The position numbers and the translations under genes were made by a program. A stretch of DNA of 8,117 nt, taken from contig JBKQWK010000144.1 of assembly GCA_052139595.1 (NCBI GenBank), forward strand, positions 1-8,117. The letters run 5' to 3'. The notes beneath the pieces are model-generated. The model was not told the DNA's origin, made no database searches, and saw nothing but the letters and a program-made list of their open reading frames with translations. The DNA is from JBKQWK01 sp052139595. GTDB taxonomy: Bacteria > Actinomycetota > Thermoleophilia > UBA2241. Shown here piece by piece: positions 1 through 5,289 of the stretch (the first letter of the stretch is position 1; each line of letters opens with the position of its first letter).

Positions 1-54
1 GGCGCGGTCCAGATCAGTGACTGGAATGTCTGCCCAGACAATGGTGTTGTCCAT
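1..54 (-). CDS. VOC family protein (glyoxalase/bleomycin-resistance fold), N-terminus only
   Basis: Reading leftward from an ATG at 54-52 gives MDNTIVWADIPVTDLDRA, and the frame is still open at the window edge. This peptide is the typical first beta strand and start of the first helix of VOC-superfamily domains, where a 'W-x-[DE]-I-P-V-x-D-L-D-R-A' start is normally followed by a Phe-Tyr pair and the first metal-ligand region. The start is supported by a GGGGAG Shine-Dalgarno sequence (about 64-69 on this strand) six bases before the ATG. Family members include metal-dependent lyases, dioxygenases and antibiotic-binding or modifying proteins. The substrate cannot be told from 18 residues, and the catalytic ligands lie outside the window. 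The gene has the same orientation as the HAD gene upstream but is separated from it by over 300 bases and a hairpin, so it probably has its own promoter. Confidence 0.75.
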   Translation of the reverse strand, partial: MDNTIVWADIPVTDLDRA

Positions 55-364
55 AACCTGCTCCCCTATGTGGCGCTCGGATGAGGCGCGTGCCAGGCAA
101 GGTGCCCGGATGGATATGGCCACTAAACTGTTGGCCCTGGCTCGTGGATAGCGTCGCCCGGATGAGCGCCAGGCCAAAGCTAAGCCGAACCTCCCAGGTA
201 CCCGCCGGCGAGATCACAGAGCGCGCTCGGACTGGTCGCTGATAACGCCAGCCACGCTGAGTTGCGCGCGCCTCCCGTGGCTATGACGACGCCATGACCT
301 TGGCCGCGCCGCCGGCGATCGACTTTATCGATCCCAGCGACCGCACGTTGCCGACTTTCCCGCC
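55..364. other. gene-free stretch between HAD gene and VOC gene
   Basis: I see no convincing gene in these roughly 310 bases. The open frames that cross it have no recognisable protein and no Shine-Dalgarno support. It should contain the promoter of the VOC gene on the minus strand, but no clear -35/-10 pair is visible. Small structures are present: a 6-bp inverted repeat GATCGA/TCGATC (317-322 and 328-333, 5-nt loop) and a 5-bp GGCCA/TGGCC pair (118-122, 132-136). The 9-mer GCCCGGATG occurs at 104-112 and 156-164, and again at 362-370 in the hairpin next door. The stretch may be decayed sequence or simply a long spacer. Confidence 0.5.
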
Positions 365-385
365 CGGATGGGCGGTGCCCATCCG
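365..385 (-). terminator. hairpin directly after the HAD stop codon
   Basis: A perfect 9-bp inverted repeat, CGGATGGGC (365-373) and GCCCATCCG (377-385), has a 3-base loop. Its edge touches the TGA stop codon of the HAD gene (386-388). On the minus strand the stem follows the stop immediately, as expected for a transcription end or a 3' mRNA stabiliser. No run of T follows on that strand (the sequence continues GGCGGGAAAG), so it is not a textbook intrinsic terminator. GC-rich hairpins without a U tract are common in high-GC bacteria. Confidence 0.5.
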
Positions 386-1222
386 TCAGGCGGGCTCGAT
401 CCTGACCTGGGAGAGATCCGAGACGACGACGTCGGCACCGTTTTCACGGAGCGCTTCAGGATGGCCGGTGCGATCGACACCGATCACCAGGCCAAAGCCA
501 CCGCGGGGGCCGGCGCTGACGCCAGCGATGGCATCTTCGACCACGGCGGCGCGGTCTGGGCTGACGCCCAGCCGCCGCGCCGCCTCGAGAAACACGGCCG
601 GGTCGGGCTTACCGGGCAGCTTCAGCTCAGCCGCCACGTTGCCGTCAACCTGCGTCTCGAAAAGGTCGTGCACGCCCGCAGCCTGCAGGATCATCGTCGC
701 GTTGCGGCTAGCGGAGATGATCGCGGCATGCACGCCGCTGGCCTTGAGGTGCCTGATCAGGTCCACAGACGACGAATAAGGTTGCACGCCATGGTCGTCC
801 ACCTCCTGCTGGAAGTAGCCGTTCTTCTGATTGCCAAGCGCGCAGACAGTATCATCGCCGGGCGGATCAGCGGGCGTGCCCAGGGGTAGCGAGAGGCCCC
901 GCGAAGCAAGAAACTTGGTGACGCCGTCGTAACGGGGCATGCCGTCAACGTAGAGACGGTAGTCCTCGTCGGTGAAGGGCTGAAAAGAATCGCCGGTGCG
1001 CTGCGCCCGCGCCTTGAGAAACGTGTCGAAGAGCTTCTTCCACGCGGCTTCGTGAACGACGGCGGTCTTGGTGACCACGCCATCCATGTCGAAGACGACC
1101 GCAGCGATCTTGCTGGGATCAATCGTAACCGCTGCAGTCTGATTTGCGGCTTGCATCTCGGGCGACGACTGCTTGCTCTCGGCCAGCTCGGTCGCACCTT
1201 GAGTCTTCTGCACGTCGGTCAC
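386..1222 (-). CDS. HAD-family hydrolase, beta-phosphoglucomutase-like
   Basis: This 278-residue protein has all four haloacid-dehalogenase motifs. Motif I is DMDGV with nucleophile Asp45 and acid/base Asp47. Motif II is the Ser in IISAS (Ser170). Motif III is Lys205 in LPGKPDP. Motif IV is VVEDAIAGV with Glu229 and Asp230. A helical cap lies between motifs I and II and includes GNQKN (130-134). The cap layout and overall length resemble the beta-phosphoglucomutase-like proteins that act beside GH65 disaccharide phosphorylases, for example mycobacterial Rv3400 beside Rv3401. The likely reaction is beta-glucose-1-phosphate to glucose-6-phosphate in the cytoplasm, or a related phosphatase activity. 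The start is GTG with GAGGAG (about 1227-1232) upstream. The first 38 residues are polar, low in complexity and probably disordered. An ATG at codon 23 lacks a Shine-Dalgarno sequence. No GH65 gene lies in the window, so the partner and exact substrate are unknown. Confidence 0.87.
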   Translation of the reverse strand: MTDVQKTQGATELAESKQSSPEMQAANQTAAVTIDPSKIAAVVFDMDGVVTKTAVVHEAAWKKLFDTFLKARAQRTGDSFQPFTDEDYRLYVDGMPRYDGVTKFLASRGLSLPLGTPADPPGDDTVCALGNQKNGYFQQEVDDHGVQPYSSSVDLIRHLKASGVHAAIISASRNATMILQAAGVHDLFETQVDGNVAAELKLPGKPDPAVFLEAARRLGVSPDRAAVVEDAIAGVSAGPRGGFGLVIGVDRTGHPEALRENGADVVVSDLSQVRIEPA

Positions 1223-1499
1223 GTGGTCTCCTCATCGTCACTTTGGCCGGATCATTCTCAGCGATATACCCCAGCTGCTCCTGTGAGACTCGCGGCGACG
1301 CCAACCGACGCCAGGACCCAGGCACGGAAGCGACCGCTGACTGCCGACAGCGTGTCGACGCATGATGATCACGTCCGTGCGTGAGGGCGGCGGTTCATGC
1401 GGCGCAGCGTACGGCAGGCGCCGCTGACTGCAAGCCCTGGCGTAAAGTCGGAGCATGACGTAGGTTGACGTCACTATCGTCAAGACCAAGGGAGGAGTC
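1223..1499. other. divergent promoter region between HAD and usp genes
   Basis: This 277-base spacer must serve both outward-facing genes. For the HAD gene, the minus strand has a TATATC (1263-1268) that could be a -10 element about 40 bases before the GTG, but no matching -35 is seen. For the usp gene, the last 45 bases carry TGACGT repeats (separate entry), followed by a strong GGAGGAG ribosome-binding site (1491-1497). An 11-base direct repeat, CCGCTGACTGC, occurs at 1334-1344 and 1421-1431. No protein with recognisable features is encoded here. Confidence 0.45.
1456..1483 (+). promoter_or_regulatory. operator-like repeats upstream of usp
   Basis: TGACGT occurs twice, at 1456-1461 and 1466-1471, exactly 10 bases apart (one helical turn). 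The second copy is part of the perfect palindrome TGACGTCA (1466-1473). The same half-site also takes part in a wider inverted repeat, TTGACG (1465-1470) with CGTCAA (1478-1483), separated by 7 bases. The cluster lies 17 to 44 bases before the usp start codon, where a repressor or activator would act. The TTGACG also resembles a -35 hexamer, but no -10 follows at 17 bases, so a promoter assignment is not secure. The binding protein is not known from this sequence. Confidence 0.35.
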
Positions 1500-1940
1500 A
1501 TGCTTCCACCAAGAATCCTGGTGGCGACGGATGGTTCACCAGCTGCGAAGGCGGCCGAGGCCTTTGCCGCCGAGACGGCTGTGGCTCAACATGCCAGCGC
1601 CGTCGAAGTGGTAACGGTGGTCCGCGTTTACGTGATGTATGAAGCAACTTTGGCGCCGATCACCGTCGACGAGGTCGAGGCCGGCGAGCAGCTGGTGAAA
1701 GAAGCCGCCGAGCACGTTCGCGAGGTCATGGGCGACGATTCGATACCGGTCGAAACAAAGGTGCTCGAGTCTGCCTCTGAGGCGGGAGCGATCATCGCCG
1801 AGGCGCATGCGACCGATGTCTGCACGCACATCGTCATGGGCGCCCGCGGTATGGGCGGGATCGCCAGTCTGCTGCTTGGGTCAACCAGCCATCAGGTGAT
1901 TCAGGGAGCCCACTGTCCGGTGACGATCATCCGCGTCTGA
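1500..1940 (+). CDS. universal stress protein, UspA family (ATP-binding type)
   Basis: This 146-residue, single-domain protein has the standard UspA length and fold pattern. The N-terminal strand RILVATDGSP (residues 5-14) supplies the conserved Asp11 that contacts adenine nucleotide. The C-terminal motif fits G-x2-G-x9-G-S exactly (Gly114, Gly117, Gly127, Ser128), which marks the ATP-binding subgroup rather than the non-binding E. coli UspA type. The protein ends in the usual CPVTIIRV strand used for dimer contacts. Such proteins are cytoplasmic dimers induced by starvation, low oxygen or other stress, with regulatory rather than enzymatic roles. The ATG start is backed by GGAGGAG three bases upstream. 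The gene is monocistronic: it diverges from the HAD gene and converges on the aldo/keto reductase gene. The stress it responds to cannot be read from the sequence. Confidence 0.93.
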   Translation: MLPPRILVATDGSPAAKAAEAFAAETAVAQHASAVEVVTVVRVYVMYEATLAPITVDEVEAGEQLVKEAAEHVREVMGDDSIPVETKVLESASEAGAIIAEAHATDVCTHIVMGARGMGGIASLLLGSTSHQVIQGAHCPVTIIRV

Positions 1941-1966
1941 CGCTGGGCGGGCCTAGGGCGCGGCTC

Positions 1967-2022
1967 TGTTCGTTGACCGCGGCGGGCTGATTCAGGTAGC
2001 GGTCGTGTTCGCTGACCGCGGC
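1967..2022. repeat. 17-bp direct repeat, two copies
   Basis: TGTTCGTTGACCGCGGC (1967-1983) and TGTTCGCTGACCGCGGC (2006-2022) differ at one base and start 39 bases apart, in the gap after the usp gene. Each contains the palindrome CCGCGG. The second copy can also pair with GCGGTC (1999-2004) through its GACCGC (2014-2019), giving a 6-bp stem with a 9-base loop. This may be a local duplication, a binding site pair or part of the usp transcript end. Confidence 0.5.
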
Positions 2023-2047
2023 ATACGTCTGACCCCGTGAGCGCGCC

Positions 2048-2083
2048 GCCGGCAGCCGGCCGGCCAGGAATTCACCTGCCGGC
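2048..2083. terminator. GC-rich hairpin between convergent usp and aldo/keto reductase genes
   Basis: GCCGGCAG (2048-2055) and CTGCCGGC (2076-2083) form a perfect 8-bp stem. The 20-base loop contains further self-complementary CCGGCCGGCC. It lies between two convergent genes, so a two-way transcription end is the natural reading. No T tract flanks it on either strand, so the call rests on position and structure only. Confidence 0.35.
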
Positions 2084-2100
2084 AAATGCCAGCCCGGCGC

Positions 2101-3087
2101 TCAGCGCGGTGTGTCGCCCTGGCGGTAGACGGCGGTCAGCTCGTCAAGTCTGCTCTTCAAGGCAGGATCGAGCGGGGTCTCGACCGCTGCCAGGCTGGCG
2201 GCGAGCTGTTCGGGTCGGCTGGCGCCGACGATGGGGCTCGTTACGATCGGGTTGGCGAGTACCCACTGCACGGCCAGGGTGGCCAGCGATACTCCGGCCT
2301 CGGCCGCCAGCGGCCGGAGCTGCTCAACCGTGGCGAACTCGCGCTCGTGCCAGTAGCGATCCTGGTAGATCTGGGCGGCTGTCCCGAGCGTGAACCGGCC
2401 GGCGCCGATGGTCTGTCGCTCGTGCTTGCCTGTTAGCAAGCCGCCGGCGATGGGGTTGTATGGGATCACAGCGATACCCTCTTCAGCGGCCAGCGGCAGA
2501 AGTTCGCGTTCGATCTGGCGGAACAGAAGGTTGTAGCGAGGCTGGACGCTGGCCAGACGGGCAAGGCCGAGAACCTCGCTGCGGCCGAGAGCCCGGGCCA
2601 GCTGGTAGGCGAGAAAGTTACTGCAGCCGATATAACGAACCTTGCCCGAGCGAACCACATCGTCGAGGGCAGCGAGGGTTTCGTCAATTGGCGTGTCCGG
2701 ATCGTAAGAGTGCAGCTGGTACAGGTCGATGTAGTCTGTACCGAGGCGGCGCAGGGACGCTTCTACAGCGTTGAGGATGTGTCGACGCGAGGCGCCCCGG
2801 TCCCAGGGGCGCGAACCCGTGACACCGCAGAACTTGGTCGCGACGACGTAGTCGTCGCGACGGCCAGCCAGCCAGCGGCCGAGGATCTCCTCGGTGCGGC
2901 CGGCGGTCTCGAGGGTCCCGCCGAGGGGGTAGACGTCGGCGGTATCGAGGAAGGTGATGCCGCCCTCGGCAGCAGTGTCGAGGATGGCGCGCGACGTCAC
3001 CTCATCGCACTGCAAGCCGAAGGTCATGGTGCCAAGGCAGAGGGTTGAAACCTGCAGTCCGGTATGGCCGAAACGAGTGTGGTTCAT
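2101..3087 (-). CDS. aldo/keto reductase
   Basis: This 328-residue protein of the aldo/keto reductase superfamily has a TIM barrel that uses NADPH to reduce aldehydes and ketones. The catalytic tetrad is complete: Asp48 and Tyr53 in FLDTADVY, Lys85 in VVATKF and His126 in LYQLHS. The N-terminal hairpin (RFGHTGLQVSTLCLGTMTFG, residues 5-24) and the C-terminal cofactor region (SPIVGASRPEQL) are typical. The sequence looks like the bacterial YajO/Tas-like group, often annotated as general stress or predicted oxidoreductases. The substrate is unknown. The ATG start has CAGGAG (3094-3099) six bases upstream. The gene begins 45 bases after the helicase stop on the same strand with no obvious terminator between, so co-transcription is likely, although no functional link to DNA repair is evident. 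It converges on the usp gene. Confidence 0.93.
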   Translation of the reverse strand: MNHTRFGHTGLQVSTLCLGTMTFGLQCDEVTSRAILDTAAEGGITFLDTADVYPLGGTLETAGRTEEILGRWLAGRRDDYVVATKFCGVTGSRPWDRGASRRHILNAVEASLRRLGTDYIDLYQLHSYDPDTPIDETLAALDDVVRSGKVRYIGCSNFLAYQLARALGRSEVLGLARLASVQPRYNLLFRQIERELLPLAAEEGIAVIPYNPIAGGLLTGKHERQTIGAGRFTLGTAAQIYQDRYWHEREFATVEQLRPLAAEAGVSLATLAVQWVLANPIVTSPIVGASRPEQLAASLAAVETPLDPALKSRLDELTAVYRQGDTPR

Positions 3088-3132
3088 GGCATGCTCCTGG
3101 CGAGATTTGTCCAGCGACTACGTCGTTTCATT

Positions 3133-5148
3133 CTATTCCCACAGCGCGCGAATGCCGGCGCGGATCCCGGCCGAAGTCGCGCCTTCGGGCGCCTCCAGGT
3201 CGTCTTCGGGCGCTTCGGGGACGGCCTGTCTCTGGGCGAAATGGTGTACCACTGCCTCGCTCAGGAATCGCGAGCGCTGCGCGTAGCCGTGTGTGTCGGC
3301 CTTTCCCCAGGGCTGCGAGTAGTAGCGCAGTGGATGCGTGACGTAGAGCTGGTCGCGGGCGCGCGTGCAGGCGACGTAAAAAAGGCGGCGCTCTTCTTCG
3401 ATCTCGTCGGTGCTGCCGGTTGCCATGTCGGACGGGATGTTGCCATCGGCAGCGTGAATGACATAGACCACGTCGAATTCGAGGCCTTTGGCCGAGTGTA
3501 TTGTCGAGAGGATCAGGTAGTCCTCATCCAGTAGGGGCGGGCCGGCAAGATCCTGCGTAGAAGCCGGCGGATCGAGCACGAGGTCCGTGAGGAAGTGGGC
3601 GCGGTCGTTGGCGCGCGCCGCCAGCAACTCGATCTGCTCGAGGTCGCGCAAGCGCGCGGGCGCGTTGTCGTAACGACGCTCGAGCAGTGGCTGGTAGACG
3701 GCGCGCACAGCATGTATCTGCGCCGGCACGTCGCCGGGCCCGGCGGCGGCGAGGCTGCGCAGGAGGGCGACGACGGCCGGCCAGATGCCGCGAGCCGGCT
3801 CGGGCACCCTGACGCCGGCCCAAGCGGCGAAGTCGCCGCCCGCCGCCACTAGTGCTTCGCCGAGCGTGGCGGCCGTCTTCGGCCCGATGCCGGGGATCAG
3901 GCCGAGGACGCGCAGAACCGCCATGGCGTCGCGTGGGTTCTCGGCTAGGCGCAAGAAGGAGACGACGTCTTTGACGTGGGCCATTTCGACGAAGCGCAGA
4001 CCGCCATACTTGTGAAAGGGGATGTTACGTCGCGACAGCTCGATCTCGAGGGCCAGGGAGTGGTGCTGGGCGCGAAAGAGGACTGCCTGGCGAGTCAGTG
4101 TCGTCCCCTGTTCGCGATGCTCGAGGATGCGCTCGCAAAGCCACGCCGTCTGCTCCTCTTCGTCGCGGCAGGTGACCAGCACCGGCCGCGCTCCGTCGTT
4201 GCGATCGGTCCAGAGAACCTTGTCGCGGCGCTCAGCCGCCTCGGCGATGATGGCGTTGGTGGCCGCCAGAATAGGCGTCGTGGAGCGGTAGTTGCGCGTG
4301 AGCGTGAGCGCCTCGGCGGCGGGAAAGCGCTGCTCGAAGTCGAGGATGTTGCGCACCGTGGCCGCGCGAAAGCTGTAGATGGCTTGAGCGTCGTCGCCCA
4401 CGCACGTGACACCGTTACCATCCGGGCGTAGCAGCGAGACGATCTCAGCTTGCAGGACGTTCGTGTCCTGGTATTCGTCGACCAGGACGTAATCAAAGCG
4501 TTGGCGCACGCGCGCGCCAACAGCCGGATCGGACAGCAACCCGTGCCAGAAGAGCAGCAGGTCGTCGTAGTCGAGCACCCGCTGCTCCTCCTTGGCGTCT
4601 GTGTAGCGCGCAAAGAGCTGCTTGAGGCCCTCGGCGGCTGGCTCACACCAGGGAAAGGCCGTGGGCAGGACAACGGGCAGCGGCAAACGGGCGTTGACGC
4701 AGCGCGAGTAGATGTCGAGGCAGGTGGATTTCTGCGGAAACCGGGCGCCGCCATTGCCGAGGCCAAGGGCGGTGCGCGCGACGTGCAGGAGATCTTCGGC
4801 GTCGCTGCGGTCGAGGATAGTGAAGTCCGGCTCGAGGCCGATGTCGCGGGCATGAAGGCGCAGCAGGCGCGCGGCGATGGCGTGGAAGGTGCCGCCCCAG
4901 ACGCGCTGGCAGGAATGGCCACCGTCGGCGCCAGGCAGCGCATCGACGCGGCGGAGCATCTCGGCAGCGGCGCGTCGCGTAAAGGTGAGCAGCAGGATGC
5001 GCTGCGGGTCGGCGCCGCGCGCAATGAGGTGACCGACGCGGTGCACGAGTGTGGCCGTCTTGCCGGTACCAGCGCCGGCGACAATGAGCAAAGGACCGTC
5101 GCCGTGCGACACCGCGGCCAGCTGCTCGGGGTTGAGCTCGACGGGCAT
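3133..5148 (-). CDS. UvrD/PcrA-like superfamily 1A DNA helicase
   Basis: This 671-residue ATP-dependent 3'-5' helicase has every SF1A motif in order. The Q motif is LNPEQ (Gln9), Walker A is GAGTGKT (Lys30), and Ia is LLLTFTRRAAAEM (52-64). Motif II is DEYQD (224-228), III is GDDAQAIYSFR (251-261) and IV is TRNYRS (284-289). A 2B-domain helix-hairpin-helix reads LIPGIGPKTA (417-426). Motif V is HSAKGLEF (551-558) and VI is VACTRAR (592-598). Such enzymes act in nucleotide excision repair, mismatch repair, replication restart or RecA removal. The protein is shorter than typical UvrD/PcrA (about 720-770). It ends soon after domain 2A in an acidic tail and lacks the usual Tudor-like RNA-polymerase-binding domain. 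The ATG at 5148 was chosen because AGGAG lies seven bases upstream and the Q motif begins at residue 5. An in-frame GTG at 5220 adds 24 unconserved residues without a ribosome-binding site. Palindromes directly upstream suggest repressor control. Confidence 0.93.
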   Translation of the reverse strand: MPVELNPEQLAAVSHGDGPLLIVAGAGTGKTATLVHRVGHLIARGADPQRILLLTFTRRAAAEMLRRVDALPGADGGHSCQRVWGGTFHAIAARLLRLHARDIGLEPDFTILDRSDAEDLLHVARTALGLGNGGARFPQKSTCLDIYSRCVNARLPLPVVLPTAFPWCEPAAEGLKQLFARYTDAKEEQRVLDYDDLLLFWHGLLSDPAVGARVRQRFDYVLVDEYQDTNVLQAEIVSLLRPDGNGVTCVGDDAQAIYSFRAATVRNILDFEQRFPAAEALTLTRNYRSTTPILAATNAIIAEAAERRDKVLWTDRNDGARPVLVTCRDEEEQTAWLCERILEHREQGTTLTRQAVLFRAQHHSLALEIELSRRNIPFHKYGGLRFVEMAHVKDVVSFLRLAENPRDAMAVLRVLGLIPGIGPKTAATLGEALVAAGGDFAAWAGVRVPEPARGIWPAVVALLRSLAAAGPGDVPAQIHAVRAVYQPLLERRYDNAPARLRDLEQIELLAARANDRAHFLTDLVLDPPASTQDLAGPPLLDEDYLILSTIHSAKGLEFDVVYVIHAADGNIPSDMATGSTDEIEEERRLFYVACTRARDQLYVTHPLRYYSQPWGKADTHGYAQRSRFLSEAVVHHFAQRQAVPEAPEDDLEAPEGATSAGIRAGIRALWE

Positions 5149-5151
5149 GGG

Positions 5152-5165
5152 CGAACTCCTGTTCG
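5152..5165. promoter_or_regulatory. LexA-like box overlapping the helicase ribosome-binding site
   Basis: The sequence CGAAC-TCCT-GTTCG is a perfect 5+5 inverted repeat with a 4-base centre. It matches the CGAAC-N4-GTTCG core of the LexA (SOS) box known in Gram-positive bacteria and, as I recall, reported for some Chloroflexota. The central four bases do not fully follow the Bacillus RNRY preference. On the minus strand the centre and next base are AGGAG, the Shine-Dalgarno sequence of the helicase gene. LexA binding here would block elongation or initiation close to the start, and in mRNA the same bases could form a small hairpin with AGGA in its loop. UvrD/PcrA-type helicases are known SOS genes in several bacteria, which supports the reading. 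Binding is inferred. Confidence 0.5.
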
Positions 5166-5192
5166 TATCCTGCAAGCAGGATACCACGTGGT
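5165..5192. promoter_or_regulatory. tandem palindromes upstream of helicase gene
   Basis: GTATCCTGC (5165-5173) and GCAGGATAC (5176-5184) are a perfect 9-bp inverted repeat separated by AA. It shares its first base with the LexA-like box. The perfect 10-bp palindrome ACCACGTGGT (5183-5192) overlaps its other end. In the helicase 5' leader the larger repeat would form an 8-bp stem with a CTTG tetraloop just before the ribosome-binding site. Possible roles are an operator for a dimeric repressor or an mRNA control element. No known regulator is recognised. Confidence 0.45.
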
Positions 5193-5242
5193 GTCGACCG
5201 CACGAGCGTCGCGCTTTCACGTCTCGTGCAGCCTGTGCTCGT

Positions 5243-5265
5243 CACGGCGCCTGCCGGCGCCTGTG
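5243..5265 (-). terminator. hairpin downstream of the TauE-like gene
   Basis: GGCGCC (5246-5251) and GGCGCC (5256-5261) pair around a TGCC loop. With one bulged T the stem extends through CAC (5243-5245) and GTG (5263-5265) to nine base pairs. It lies about 25 bases past the permease stop codon and about 95 bases before the helicase start, so it could separate the two transcription units. There is no T tract on the minus strand, so efficiency is uncertain. Confidence 0.35.
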
Positions 5266-5289
5266 CATTCGCTTCGCCGGGCACGTTGC

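Noticed and set aside
14..217. Minus-strand open frame overlapping the VOC start
   Set aside because: It overlaps the VOC start in a different frame, has no family resemblance and has a weak start context.
294..889. Plus-strand open frames opposite the HAD gene
   Set aside because: They are antisense to a gene with all HAD motifs, and have no recognisable product or ribosome-binding site.
1238..1501. Minus-strand open frame filling the HAD-usp spacer
   Set aside because: It would cover the promoters of both neighbours, its product looks random (Arg/Ser/Pro-rich) and there is no supporting ribosome-binding site.
4095..5084. Second minus-strand frame (329 codons) inside the helicase
   Set aside because: It is an out-of-frame reading of the helicase with a low-complexity Ser/Arg/Pro-rich product.
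5149..5220. 24-residue N-terminal extension of the helicase from a GTG
   Set aside because: It has no Shine-Dalgarno sequence, the residues are unlike the family, and the extension runs through the palindrome cluster. The ATG at 5148 has a good ribosome-binding site.
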